Notes: generated by a model not told the origin, from the sequence alone. A DNA stretch of 64,000 nucleotides from Plecoglossus altivelis (GCA_036571765.1 BROE01000015.1:2298441-2362440), one strand, 5' to 3'. Positions 50,166 to 63,300 are shown, counted from the first letter of the stretch. Made by a program: numbers and translations.

Positions 50166-52165
50166 ATACAGTCTGCCCCTGCCATTAGAATGACGTTATT
50201 GGGTTCAAAACATACCTGGCACTCAGGTTATACCAGGGAGTTTTACCAGTATTTTATACTCATATCCTGCCCCCTACCCGTTTTAGTTGTTTTTTTTTCG
50301 TAACAAGCGTTTCACCATCCAGCATATTAAATTGTCTCAACTGTAAAACGTAGGAGGTGAGAAATCGCACATAAGTTACAGGATAATACAGTAAATGATG
50401 CCTCCTCCTGAAGATGCTCGGTTAAAGATTATTTTTTGATTGGTTGAACTACATAAGATGGTTGGAACAGGAAGCTCTAGTTTCATGTATTGCTTCCAAG
50501 CGTTACTTCATAGTTCACAGACTAGTCGGGCCAGTACTGGTAGTGTAGACTGCCGCTACAGTGAAACTGGCCTCAATAGTCCTCATTAGCATTACCGGTG
50601 TGGTGCCCCCAGATGCACTCCACCCTGAAAAGCACCACCACCTCGCGGGAGTGCGCGCACAAATAACTCCAAAGTTACACATTTCGTCTTGATAAACGTC
50701 TTGCCATATAATGCACCCCCCAGCAACTACTGACTAGAAAAGTGTCTCACGCACGAAACTCAATTCTGCCTGCTCATAAGAGTCCCCTTAATACACAGTA
50801 AGAATAATTTTTGGGGAAAAAAAAGATGACCATGGTAGAAAAGTAACGTTTGTCTTGAGACCTTTATTTTGAAAGAAATCAGCCGGAACATGGAGTCCTT
50901 ATTGAGGCTGGCTTTACCCGTCTAGTATGCCACAAACAGCGCAGGAAAAAACGGAAAGGGAGACACAAAGGGAAAAGTTTAGTTAGACTCTTGAAGAGTT
51001 CCCTTCCACAGTGTGTTGACATGGATTCTTTCATTAACTTACACGCGTGGATTTAATAGGGCGTTTGGTCCCTGGAATGCGTTCATGAGTGTATTTGGTT
51101 ATAGCGGAGCGAATGTTAGAAGAGGTAAGAGATTTTACGTTTCTGTTAAGCTAGTTAGATAGCTAGCAAAAGCTAGCTCGCTAAGCAAATCTAAGTACGC
51201 TACGAGGACCGCTGACTAGCGTCCTGGTTAAAATGCTAGCATTACAAGTACTAATTATTCAAGCAGCCACAAGGCACATAATACATCAACACATGCAACT
51301 ACTACAAATCTACATCCAAGATCTACATACTAGCCGTTTCAAACACAGCTGTGACATATGAACTGGCATCAAATTACTGCTTTTAAACGCCAGCTAGCTA
51401 AACTAGTCGTTTTGCCAGTTCAGCCATCATCATCATCATCAACAACATCTAGAATGCAACCACACAAGCTATCTTTGAAGCCCATATGAAGTAACAATGA
51501 CTCGTTAGTTTGACTCTAGTTGTAACTGAGAAACAAGTAGATCTATGTACATATTAATTCATGTTAGCTGCAGTTATTATAGCAATTAACTTGGGTGTTA
51601 TTGCTAGCTAGCGATTACAACGCGTCTGTTCCCTGCACAGTTCAGTGTTATTGCTCAGTAGCTAGGAGCTTGCTATGTAGCTAGCTACAAATCAGTTGTG
51701 TGTCGGGACGTGCATGATTTGCATTATGTTCACACACTAGTATGATTCTGCCTGACAAATGATCGGAATCCACCACCAACTTCTCCCGAACTCTTAAGCT
51801 GCGTGTCCGCACGCCGTAATGAGCGTTGAGCTACCTTGAGGGCTGGTCTGACTGTTGCCTGGAAATCGAAAGGCATCAACTGGACATTTCCCCCCCCTCA
51901 CACACTGGAAGAATGTGAGAAGCTTACCAAGCAAGCAGGCTATGCTATCCAATGCCCGCTCCGCTCTTTCTAAAACTCTGACATTTGCATAAAAAAACCA
52001 CCCCCAAGGCCACGTTCAGTAATCACTTGTTCGTTCTCTGTCGTTGTTATACAGACCATCAATTCAGGTCCAGTTAGTGGGGGGAGGGATGGGAGAGAAC
52101 GCAATATAATCGCTATCGAGAAGCTTATTCAGAAGTCTGCCTTTATCTGGCAGCATCCTCAATTG

Positions 52166-52187
52166 TTGTACCAGTGCACTGGTACAA
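52166..52187. repeat. 22-bp perfect palindrome
   Basis: Positions 52166-52187 form a perfect inverted repeat without spacer: TTGTACCAGTG followed by its own reverse complement. Confidence 0.9.
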
Positions 52188-52969
52188 TGCATTACCAAGA
52201 GGAGGGATGCATCCTTTATTACTTTCTGTAAAGACTATATCTGTGGAAAAAGTACCCCAGTGTCCTAGTATCAGGTTTAATACGTTTTTGAGAATGGAAT
52301 TGGAAACGGGTCACTCGCTCGAAATATGTGTACAATGCCGATAGTGTTTGAAAAAAATGTACAGCCCATTACTAGACTCTCAGGCATACAAACCCATACA
52401 ATTTATACCACCGGCTTAATATATGCTTACTCATGAATATTTGTTGAATATTCCAACTAGTCAGGACTGGCCCAGGGCAGCACTCTTGAATGTTGATGCG
52501 AGTGCCTGTAGGTGGGTGAGTAAAGGTACCATCTGAAGGATGAGATCCGTGTGATGTTTGACAGACAATTGAATCCCCCTTTGTACTGTGTGGGTCAGTA
52601 GGTTCTGGGCTCTGCTTCACTAAACGTGATGGGACTCTTGAGTTGAGCTGCACTTTTTTTGTTACGGATTTTTGATTGGTGGGTGTTCCCCTTTTCACCA
52701 CTTCTATACTCTCTGGCAGGCAGTGTTTACGATACAGCCTACATCTTGTTAGTATGGCCACAGAATTTTACTGCTGTTTTCTTGGTCTCTGAATTTATAA
52801 TCGTTTCAATTTACAATCGGTACCATTCTTTTGAATAGTGATATCGTTATGGAAGGGAATTGTTGTTTAGGCTACACCTTGTGTTTATGTTAAGGTTTTG
52901 TCGTTTGTCGTGAATGTATATATTTTTAGGTTATTTCTACTGGTGCAAAGTGACAGGATATGTTAGTTA

Positions 52970-53045
52970 GAACAAGGGGAGAACATGCTGGAAATGGCCC
53001 TGGTTAAATTCAAACCCAGGCCCCTTGCAGTTTACCCGAAGCCTA
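52970..53045. repeat. Probable fragment of a common teleost interspersed repeat
   Basis: AAGGGGAGAACATGCTGGAA followed by GGCCCTGGTTAAATTCAAAC and CCAGGCCCCTTGCAG resembles the frequent fish repeat that contains GGAGAACATGCAAACTCCAC and ATTCGAACCCAGGACC. Only a diverged 75-bp piece is present; the family name is not assigned. Confidence 0.4.
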
Positions 53046-54027
53046 CATGGTACACACACTCATCTGGTAAGGCGTTGCCCAGGACTGGAGTTTTATAAGG
53101 TTAATGCAAAGTAAATGGTTGCTCTAATGGAACCTTGTGGTGTGAACAAAGGTTAATGGCTTTTTTCCGCCTGATCTGTCACACAATTTCAGTTCTTTTG
53201 GATTGGCTGCGTTTTAGGATCAGACTTTGTCCACTGTTGCGATTGCTCTTATAAGAACAAAATAGCTTGAAAAGGTTGTTTTTCATGTTTACAATTCCCT
53301 GCGAACAATATTCTTCCAGGCTTCAAGCTAATAGTAGTTTAGGTGGGGGTGGTCAACCTAATTACCAGCACTCAGTTTATCATTGTTGTTGGTTTATTAT
53401 TAGCCTTCATTTGTGCAAGTCATTATGGATTCTCCAGGGTCTTTGTTTTGCCATCGGTGGTCGACCTTCAGGCTCTCTGACCTGTCATTTTACCCCACTT
53501 CACACTTCCTGGCCCCCCTTCCCCTGCCCCCCTCTTCGCCCCCTGCCCAGTCTCCAGTGCCTGGAGCTCTCACCAGCACCCCTCCCAGTATGAGCCCTAA
53601 TTGAGTCTGGGGAAGCAGCTGTGTTGGGAACTGGAAGCAAGCCAGCCAGCGTCGGTCACTGCAGAACCACGGAACAGGGCTGGTCCTCCCTGCTGATTGG
53701 CTCACCGCAAGGCCATGTGACCGGGGCTGGCTGGATGTGCTTTCGCGTCTCTGACACAGTTGAGAGGGAGATGGGATGGAGACTGTCACTGCTACCGAAA
53801 TGGGGTAGGTTTTTCCCTTTTCTCCGACTCCTGGCCGTTAAAAATGTGTGTTTTTTTGGTCGCTGTGTTAATGGGGATTAGGGCCAGCTAGAGAGCTCCT
53901 GGGGGGAATAATGGTGTGTTTGTGTGAATAGTGAGGCGTAGCCGCTAAGCCTTTTGTTTTGATGGTTGGTCGGTGAGAGGAGAGAGAGAGAGAGAGGGAG
54001 GGAGAGAGAGGCAGAGGAACAGGGAGG

Positions 54028-54774
54028 GTGTGGGGGATGTGCATGGCTCCTCTACCCTCACTTCATCATCAGGAGCTGCAAAGGCTGCGCAAAAAAAAGA
54101 AGAGGCTGCATTGTGTCAGAGGAGGAGAGGGAGAAAGAAAAGGAATTGGGAGGAGGTGGGGGGGGAGCGGGGAAAAAATACATATAAGAGAAAACAAACG
54201 GCATGAACGAAGTGAAGAGGGAGAACCTGTTCTCGTCTGGACGGCCAAAATGTCAGGAAGGCTGCGGGAGCGTGCTAAGATGGTGGGGATGAGGAGAGGG
54301 GCTGGTCCCGACCACATCACCGGTTATAGGCTGTGCACAGACAAAAGCAGCCGTGTCATGGCTCTTTTCCGCGGATGCTGTCGTCGGGCAGCGCAAGGGC
54401 CTGGTCGTCTCTTTGTCCGGGTTGACATTGTCGTTAATCCCGGGGTTGAATCGTACCATATAGAGCTAGGGGTATCTGGGCTAAGTGTGGGGGAAACGCC
54501 ACTAAGTGGCTGCCCACTGTTTCTTTGTGATATCAATGGAAGGGCATTTGTCACTTTTGTAGCTGACTGCAGGGTCGGGTGTTTTTTGTTTGTTTTTTTA
54601 AAGCTATATGTTAAGGGGAGTGCGCAGATGCCACGCACAGCCGAACTGGAAGGCTGCGTTCAGTGCAGTGGCAAATGCAATGTCAGCCTAGGGAGATGTA
54701 AATGGCCAGTGGTTTTGCAGTGTCAAGATGGAATCATCGTTTGGAAATGGAAGGCAGGAGGAATCTGGTTCTAG
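54028..54774 (+). other. Unassigned 248-codon ORF upstream of apc
   Basis: This plus-strand frame runs through a GA-rich leader-like stretch. It includes an internal ATG at 54250 in CCAAAATGTCAGGAAGG, starting MSGRLRERAKMVGMRRG. No family is recognised and the codon pattern looks like noncoding DNA. The region could hold an apc 5' UTR exon or an alternative first exon. Confidence 0.2.
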
Positions 54775-55349
54775 AAGGGAATCCATATTGGATGCATAGG
54801 AAGACTAGCTTCTTTTTTTTTTGGTCCTTCCCCCCCCCCTTTCCATTGTTCCATTTTAATGCACCGTCCACCTTCAGATGTGGAACCTGAAAATGTGCTC
54901 ATTAGAGCTAATGCATTCGAAAAGATTGATGCAATATTTATGAGGCAATCGTCTCTTCTTTAGACAGCCGTTGTTGCCGTGCTTTCATTCTCTCCCACAC
55001 CCCCCTCTAATCCTTTGTCGACAAAATATTGGCTAGACCAAGATCGAGCTTGCATTCGTATTCGTGTTTATTGGTGAAATCGAGCATTTGTTTTTTTTAA
55101 ACTAACGTCAGAAAATACGATTGATCGAATATTACAGAATGATGCAGGATCCTAATCACAGTTCCGACTCCAGGTTATGCTAGCTGGGCTTGGTGCTGAC
55201 AGGGTTTTCAGTCCGATCCGATTCATTCATTCATGAATAGTAAAGCCCCACCACATAGCCTAGGCTCCAAATCTGTCCAGGGTTGAATTATTTATGTTGA
55301 CTGTTTAAAAAAAGAGTGCAGAAGAGTGTGAGAATTGTTCAACTCACAC

Positions 55350-55406
55350 TCTCACACACACACACACACACGGACGTGCACACACACACTCTCGCACACA
55401 CACTCG

Positions 55407-55443
<37 letters not shown>
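55350..55443. repeat. CA microsatellite with CG interruptions
   Basis: (CA)n with GGACGTG and CGCGCGCG interruptions, about 300 bases upstream of apc coding exon 1. Confidence 0.95.
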
Positions 55444-55445
<2 letters not shown>

Positions 55446-55746
55446 CATTTACAGTGTTCTCATCATGTAGAACTACTGTCACGGCCTTCTGCCGCCATTT
55501 TCGCCGACCCTTGCTTTGGTCCCAGCCCGTCCGCGGCCCTCTTGAGCCCCGAGGCCCGGTCTAGTTCTAGTCCTGCTTCTCTCCGGCAAGAGGGGGCCAA
55601 GCAGGGTGGGTGGGTAGAGTGAAGGGGGCGGGTGAGTTGAGTAAAGGGGGAGGAGGGGGTCTGGAAATCTGTTTTAAGACCGTTTTCTAAATAAGTCTCC
55701 TGAACATCTTGCCGTTGTGTCTCTCCAGGCCAAGAGGTAGTGTAAG

Positions 55747-55881
55747 ATGGCTGCAGCGTCTTACGATCAGCTGCTGAAGCAAGTGGAGGCGCTGAAGATG
55801 GAGAACTCCAACCTGCGACAAGAGCTCGAGGACAACTCGAACCACCTGACCAAACTGGAGACGGAGGCGTCTAATATGAAG
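55747..55881 (+). CDS. apc: Adenomatous polyposis coli protein (apc), first coding exon
   Basis: An exon bounded by CTCTCCAG at 55728 and a GTCAGT donor at 55882 carries an in-frame TAG at 55738, then ATG at 55747. The 45 codons begin MAAASYDQLLKQVEALKMEN and end LETEASNMK, essentially identical to the vertebrate APC N-terminus. This heptad segment is the N-terminal homodimerisation coiled coil. APC is the scaffold of the beta-catenin destruction complex and also binds microtubules. The next expected exon (starting EVLKQLQ in human) was not seen before 64000, so only the gene start is present. It is divergent from epb41l4a, as on human 5q22. Confidence 0.97.
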
Positions 55882-56770
55882 GTCAGTAGCCAGCGCTCCT
55901 CCAAGACATTTCCAACCGTCCTGCGACCGTGACGGGGTCCGCCAACAAGCTCATTCCACGCTTGTGTGTTTGGATAATGAACTGCCATGGGTGTTTCTGT
56001 TCATGTTATGACCTTGTGACGCCACTGGCTTGAGAGGCAAACCCATTGTATTCACATACTGTTATACAAGTTTAGAATGGGCAAATCATGGACTTTTTAA
56101 CCAAACTCATGTTGTACATTTAGCACTTCCTGAGTTCAACATTTTCATGTGAAAGTGTTCGACTGCGGGACAGAGGCAACAACCTTTTAGAGCCTATTGT
56201 CCGTGTGATTGGTTAGATGCCAGCTTCAGTGGTGTTAGCCAATCACAGGCCTCCGTGATTTATCTTTCGGGGGCTTTTCAAGGGGGATTTGATTGGACTG
56301 AGATTCTTTTCCATGGAGTCTAGAGACAGGATGATCGGTACCAGTCAGCCAATCCGATACAAAAAGCCACGGCAAGAAGGCCTCTTGACAGCCAATGGGA
56401 AGAGGGCATTCGCATCCCCCCCCCCTTCGGAGGTCACTCCTACATTTATTTGGCCACGGATATATACAAACATATATAAATATATATGTGTGTGCGTGCA
56501 CATGCAGAAATATTCTCTGTCAAAAGTCAGAGATGTATTATAGCTGTGCATTAACGTCTAAAATGCTTAGGTGAAACTTAGGAAGCAGACTAATTTATAG
56601 GCAGTAATCCTGCCTCCTTAATTTAGATTCAAAGGGAAGACGTGATGTAAGAGGGATAGAGAATGTAAAGCGAGCTCTTGAGCTGAGACTGAAATACTTC
56701 CTCATGTCTGCAGACATTGAAATTAAACCTCATCATGGTCCTCTCTTTCCTGGGTCTCTCTCTCTCTTTC
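55882..56770 (+). other. apc intron after first coding exon, unique part
   Basis: Non-repetitive intronic sequence with CCAAT-like ATTGG motifs and a C-run near 56417. No exon was recognised. It ends in a CT-rich tract where the tandem repeat starts. Confidence 0.5.
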
Positions 56771-59700
56771 TTTCTCACTGTCTCGCTGTCTCTTCCTCGC
56801 TCTCTCTCTCTCTCTCTTACTGTCTCGCTGTCTCTTTCTCGCTCGCTTTCTCTCTCTCTCTTGCTCTCTCACGTTCTCTTTCCACTCGTAAGTTAGCCAA
56901 AACATGTCATTTGACCCATCTACCTTGACCCAAACCATATTTTACTTTGTTTTCCTCCACTCGGTTTTCCTCCTAGTGTGTTCTGAGGAACTGCTAGGTT
57001 GGAGGGGCCAGTAGCAAGGGTGTCCTGGGGGGGCAGGCAGTCCACGCTAGGCTGGGTCTTGGCAAGGCTGAGGACTGAGAGGATGCGATCAGACTCCCTG
57101 GGCTACATTCACAGGGACATTCTAGCCCCACTGTCTTGGTCTCCTGCATCCCCACCCACACACACATGCACAGCTCCCCCCATGGGTAGTCACTGGTGCC
57201 AACACAGATTAGTCCTCTTCCACTGTAGCGTGTCAGGGAAGATGGCCGGTTAAGAAGCGATTCTCTCCGGAACGGTCGTGACATTTCGCTTGCCTTCCAC
57301 CGTCATCTCGTCGGAGTATTAGAGCTTGCTGTACAAGATCAAAATGCTTTTAATGGGGAGGGCAGTGCAGAGGGGGCGATCGTTAACCAGGCCCGAGAGA
57401 GCGATAAAGGGTGATGTAAGCGACTGAACTCCAGTCATTTTCGGCCGTGCCGTCGAACCAACCCTTGGCTCTCAGATTATTCCCTGCTACTTCCATGTAA
57501 AAGGAATGTAGGTCAGCTGACTGATAAGAAGTGGTCATGTGTGTGGCGCGTAGCTTAAGTCACATCGCTGTATACCATGAAAAGGCTTAGTCTAGGGGCT
57601 GGTTGCAGCCTGCAGCCAGATGCACAGACTAGGATGTCCCGCCCCCCCTTCCCCTCCCCCCACCCCAAACGCTTTCTCCACATTCACCACATATTATACA
57701 TTGTCAGCTGCCAGGGGATTATTGAATCAATTATTCATGAGATCATTTACATACTGCCAGCTGTGTACTACAGACAGCGGGTTCCCTTCATGTTTGTGTG
57801 TGCGCACGCTGGCGGGTGGGCGGTGCTTCGGAGGACATTACCAGTCTGTATCTGCATCCTACCATTTACTTCATGTGAAAGAGAACTTGGCTTGGCGGAT
57901 GGAGGTGCCGGCCAACCTTTCAGTCTCTCACCCCCAGGGGCAGGCGCTTTTCCCTGGGTTGTGTCCAGAATGCCAGTCCTTCCCTGGAGGATGCTGCTAT
58001 GCCATGCATGGTAATAAGGACGGTGGCCGCTGGGAGCTCCTCTTAGCACCGGAAGGAAGGGTCATTGGTTGGCTTCTCTGCCCAGCGACTGAGGCCTGCT
58101 GCTGTCACAGGCTCTCCGGTGCTTGCCTGCCCCTCCTACTCGCTCTGGGCTCGCATTCAGCCGTCCTCTCCTAGGTCGATCATCAAGAAGCGCGAGGCGA
58201 AACGCGGCAAAACCCTGTCGAAAATCTGCCAGGGATATTTTTTTGCGGCGCAAGCCTAATTGGCTCATTTGTCATCGCCTGGGGAGAGCCTTCCGGTGGG
58301 CGGCTTCCAGCAGTGATTCATCGGTGAGCGGAGCCTGTCTCTCCCCCACCACCCCCACCACCACCTCCCAGTCGTGGCGACAGCCAGCCTGGGTTTTGCC
58401 TCTCGCTCCTGGTCGGTGTTTGGAAGGCTGTTGTTGCCCTCGGTGAGGCTAGGCTGCTGAATTGGCCAGTTTTTTTTTGCCCGTGTGAACAATTCGCCCG
58501 ATCAGCGCCTCGTCTGCTGTGGCTCAAATGGAGAGAGAGAGACAGAGCGAGAGAGAGAGAGAGACAGAGCGAGAGAGAGAGAGACAGAGCGAGAGAGAGA
58601 CAGAGCGAGTGAGAGAGATCCTGTCCAGTCAGTGATTTGGTCATCGTACCTGCCTTGCTGCAGTCTGAGTGCTGCGCTAGGAGCGAACACAGCGGCCGTT
58701 TGTGTTGCGCCGTGACGCCGCAAGCTTGTTTACGGCGTCTCTTATCTGACATCGGCCTGTGGGGGTCGAAGAATGAGCGCTGTGCTATATTGTCATTCCA
58801 AGACCGGAGCATCTGTTTAGTCAATCTGTATTGTTTTCGCATCCGTCTGGTTAGGGTTAGAAAGCATTGTGCTTCAGCCAGTCACGTACCGCCTCTGGTC
58901 GGTGTGTGTATGTTTTGTGAATTTCACATTGGAATTGTATTCTGCCAATGAATGCTATGAATGCTAACAACAGCAGCGTGAAACGTTAGGGTTGGGGCTA
59001 ACGTCGTATCATGATGTCACTGGGTCACCCTGAGCCGCGTGTGCGTGGCGTTGTCGATGCTGTTATAGTTGCCTCTGACTAATGGATGAGATGGTCTACT
59101 GCTGGGAATCGATCCCTCAGAACACACTATCCTCCCTCGGCAGCTTCTATCGATTTTTCTGAGGTGCTCCTCTCCTCTCAGTGGCTCGGGGAAGACGGAG
59201 GCACTTTCCTCGTCTTTCCCTCCCCCTCTCTCCATCTCTCTCACCCCCCTCCCTCCCTCTTTCTCTTCCCCTCCTTCTCCAACCCCCCCTCCCCCTTTCT
59301 CTTTCTGTCTCTCCCCTCCCTTCCTCTCATTGTGTGGGATGAATGCGTCTCAGTTCTGTCCCTCAGACACTTCCTCCCTCCGCGGGCTCTCAGAGCCCCG
59401 CAGCTGTGGACGGTGAGAGAGGGACAGAGAGAGAGATGGAAAAAGAGAGAGGGAGGTTGAGAGAGAGATGGAAAGAGAGAGATGGAAAGTGAGAGAGAGA
59501 GGGAGGGAGGGAATGGCGGAGCATCGACCAAACGCTCCTTCCTTTTGAACCAAAGGCCTCCACCTCCCCGGCACACAAATACCGCTCGAAGCATAGGCAT
59601 GGAGCATCGGATCGTCAACACGTTCTGTCTCTCCTTCCCACTAAAGGTAGGGATGGAGGGGGTGGGGGGGTTGGATCGGGTGTGTGGGAGGGGGTGGCGG

Positions 59701-60361
59701 CACCTGCGATTCTCCTGGAGAGCCCAAAGAATGTTCCAGCTTTGATGGAGACTTCCTGTTGGATAGGATGAAGTCTGGTGGTTCAGACACGGTGACATGT
59801 CCTGTTTTGGCTTCCTCCACCATGGTGTGGCTGGTTATGGAGGAGGAGGAGGGGGGGGGTTTCCAGTTTAAAGTGACACATGTGGCTTTGCCTGTTTAGT
59901 CATGTCCCTCCGATGTAACCACTTAGTGGATGACTCAACAATAAATCAGCCCAGTGTTTCGCAGCACACAATGCAGTGGGGTTTATTGAAAAGCTTTATA
60001 CTGTTGTTCTCCACAGAGACATAGGTTAGGTTTAAGATTAGTTTAGGTTTCAGATTTAAGTTCTGGAGACACATGCAACCTAAGCGCTCAACAATGTTTG
60101 GGAGGAGAGAAAAGGGTCTCATCAGACTAGTTATACAAGAGCAAAATCCTAGAGGCTCCGATTCTCCAATCTTCTGTCTTTTTTTCTTGTCTTTTTTCCC
60201 GAGGAAACAAGGACTCAGGAAAGGGCGCCTAGCTAGCGACAACATTCCTCTTGGCGCACATTGTGCTTTAACTCGTTTTTTTGGACTGCCGTAATCCTTA
60301 AATGACAAGACATGGGCCGTGTGATGTGTGAGGTCTCCTTGTTGGGGGCGGGGTGGGGGGG
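56771..60361 (+). repeat. ~3.6-kb direct tandem repeat, copy 1
   Basis: Starts at TTTCTCACTGTCTCGCTG and ends in the G-rich GGGGCGGGGTGGGGGG near 60361, where copy 2 begins. Matching landmarks sit 3590-3597 bases apart (57577/61167, 58637/62232, 59086/62681, 60073/63670). Contents are noncoding: a GA tract at 58526-58617, a CT tract at 59215-59330, and a block with two CAGCTG E-boxes near 57700-57790. Open frames within it (for example 57620-58174) recur in copy 2 and show no family similarity. Confidence 0.93.
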
Positions 60362-63300
60362 TTTCTCACTGTCTCGCTGGTCTCTCCTCGCTCTCTCTCC
60401 TCTCTGCTTACTGTCTCGCTGTCTCTTTCTCGCTCGCTTTCTCTCTCTCTCTTGCTCTTCTCACGTTCCTCTTTCCACTCGTAAGTTAGCCAAAACATGT
60501 CATTTGACCCATCTACCTTGACCCAAACCATATTTTACTTTGTTTTCCTCCACTCGGTTTTCCTCCTAGTGTGTTCTGAGGAACTGCTAGGTTGGAGGGG
60601 CCAGTAGCAAGGGTGTCCTGGGGGGGCAGGCAGTCCACGCTAGGCTGGGTCTTGGCAAGGCTGAGGACTGAGAGGATGCGATCAGACTCCCTGGGCTACA
60701 TTCACAGGGACATCTCTAGCCCCACTGTCTTGGTTCCTGACCCCATCCCACACACATGCACAGCTCCCCCCATGGGTAGTCACTGGTGCCAACACAGATT
60801 AGTCCTCTTCCACTGTAGCGTGTCAGGGAAGATGGCCGGTTAAGAAGCGATTCTCTCCGGAACGGTCGTGACATTTCGCTTGCCTTCCACCGTCATCTCG
60901 TCGGAGTATTAGAGCTTGCTGTACAAGATCAAAATGCTTTTAATGGGGAGGGCAGTGCAGAGGGGGCGATCGTTAACCAGGCCCGAGAGAGCGATAAAGG
61001 GTGATGTAAGCGACTGAACTCCAGTCATTTTCGGCCGTGCCGTCGAACCAACCCTTGGCTCTCAGATTATTCCCTGCTACTTCCATGTAAAAGGAATGTA
61101 GGTCAGCTGACTGATAAGAAGTGGTCATGTGTGTGGCGCGTAGCTTAAGTCACATCGCTGTATACCATGAAAAGGCTTAGTCTAGGGGCTGGTTGCAGCC
61201 TGCAGCCAGATGCACAGACTAGGATGTCCCGCCCCCCCTTCCCTCCCCCACCCCAAACCGCTTTCTCCACCATTCACCACATATTATACATTGTCAGCTG
61301 CCAGGGGATTATTGAATCAATTATTCATGAGATCATTTACATACTGCCAGCTGTGTACTACAGACAGCGGGTTCCCTTCATGTTTGTGTGTGCGCACGCT
61401 GGCGGGTGGGCGGTGCTTCGGAGGACATTACCAGTCTGTATCTGCATCCTACCATTTACTTCATGTGAAAGAGAACTTGGCTTGGCGGATGGAGGTGCCG
61501 GCCAACCTTTCAGTCTCTCACCCCCAGGGGCAGGCGCTTTTCCCTGGGTTGTGTCCAGAATGCCAGTCCTTCCCTGGAGGATGCTGCTATGCCATGCATG
61601 GTAATAAGGACGGTGGCCGCTGGGAGCTCCTCTTAGCACCGGAAGGAAGGGTCATTGGTTGGCTTCTCTGCCCAGCGACTGAGGCCTGCTGCTGTCACAG
61701 GCTCTCCGGTGCTTGCCTGCCCCTCCTACTCGCTCTGGGCTCGCATTCAGCCGTCCTCTCCTAGGTCGATCATCAAGAAGCGCGAGGCGAAACGCGGCAA
61801 AACCCTGTCGAAAATCTGCCAGGGATATTTTTTTGCGGCGCAAGCCTAATTGGCTCATTTGTCATCGCCTGGGGAGAGCCTTCCGGTGGGCGGCTTCCAG
61901 CAGTGATTCATCGGTGAGCGGAGCCTGTCTCTCCCCCACCACCCCCACCACACACATCCCAGTCGGTGGGCGACAGCCAGCCTGGGTTTTGCCTCTCGCT
62001 CCTGGTCGGTGTTTGGAAGGCTGTTGTTGCCCTCGGTGAGGCTAGGCTGCTGAATTGGCCAGTTTTTTTTTGCCCGTGTGAACAATTCGCCCGATCAGCG
62101 CCTCGTCTGCTGTGGCTCAAATGGAGAGAGAGAGACAGAGCGGAGAAGGAGAGGACAGAGCGAGAGAGAGAGAGACAGAGCGAGAGAGAGGACAAAGATG
62201 CGAGTGAGAGAGATCCTGTCCAGTCAGTGATTTGGTCATCGTACCTGCCTTGCTGCAGTCTGAGTGCTGCGCTAGGAGCGAACACAGCGGCCGTTTGTGT
62301 TGCGCCGTGACGCCGCAAGCTTGTTTACGGCGTCTCTTATCTGACATCGGCCTGTGGGGGTCGAAGAATGAGCGCTGTGCTATATTGTCATTCCAAGACC
62401 GGAGCATCTGTTTAGTCAATCTGTATTGTTTTCGCATCCGTCTGGTTAGGGTTAGAAAGCATTGTGCTTCAGCCAGTCACGTACCGCCTCTGGTCGGTGT
62501 GTGTATGTTTTGTGAATTTCACATTGGAATTGTATTCTGCCAATGAATGCTATGAATGCTAACAACAGCAGCGTGAAACGTTAGGGTTGGGGCTAACGTC
62601 GTATCATGATGTCACTGGGTCACCCTGAGCCGCGTGTGCGTGGCGTTGTCGATGCTGTTATAGTTGCCTCTGACTAATGGATGAGATGGTCTACTGCTGG
62701 GAATCGATCCCTCAGAACACACTATCCTCCCTCGGCAGCTTCTATCGATTTTTCTGAGGTGCTCCTCTCCTCTCAGTGGCTCGGGGAAGACGGAGGCACT
62801 TTCCTCGTCTTTCCCTCCCCCTCTCTCCATCTCTCTCACCCCCCTCCCTCCCCTTTCTCTTCCCTCCTTCTCCAACCCCCCCTCCCCCTTTCTCTTTCTG
62901 TCTCTCCCCTCCCTTCCTCTCATTGTGTGGGATGAATGCGTCTCAGTTCTGTCCCTCAGACACTTCCTCCCTCCGCGGGCTCTCAGAGCCCCGCAGCTGT
63001 GGACGGTGAGAGAGGGACAGAGAGAGAGTGTGTGTTTGTGTGTGTTTTGTGTGAGAGTGAGAGTGAGAGATGAAAGAGAGAGAGATGGAAAAGTGAGGAG
63101 AGAGGGAAGGGAGGAATGGCGGGCAGCGACCAACGCTCCTTCCTTTTGAACCAAAGGCCTCCACCTCCCCGGCACACAAATACCGCTCGAAGCATAGGCA
63201 TGGAGCATCGGATCGTCAACACGTTCTGTCTCTCCTTCCCACTAAAGGTAGGGATGGAGGGGGTGGGGGGTTGGATCGGTGTGTGGGAGGGGGTGGCGGC

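Larger units (their letters stand above)
49041..55728. other. Divergent spacer between epb41l4a and apc
   Basis: 6.7 kb between the two divergent start codons, so both promoters and 5' UTR exons should lie here. Contents: CTCF-like motifs at 49819 and 50153, AGCTAG-rich DNA at 51130-51700, a 22-bp palindrome at 52166, a 129-codon minus-strand frame at 52372-52761 that starts at GTG and is unassigned, a teleost repeat scrap near 52970, and GA-rich leader-like sequence plus a 248-codon frame at 53966-54774. No complete gene was recognised. Confidence 0.45.

Noticed and set aside
52372..52761. 129-codon minus-strand ORF in the epb41l4a-apc spacer
   Set aside because: It starts at GTG, with a stop just upstream in frame and no clear splice acceptor in phase; no family recognised.
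57620..58174. 184-codon ORF repeated at 61210-61764
   Set aside because: Its recurrence is explained by the 3.6-kb repeat, not by selection. It starts without support and resembles no family; the two copies even differ by frame near the C-rich tract.
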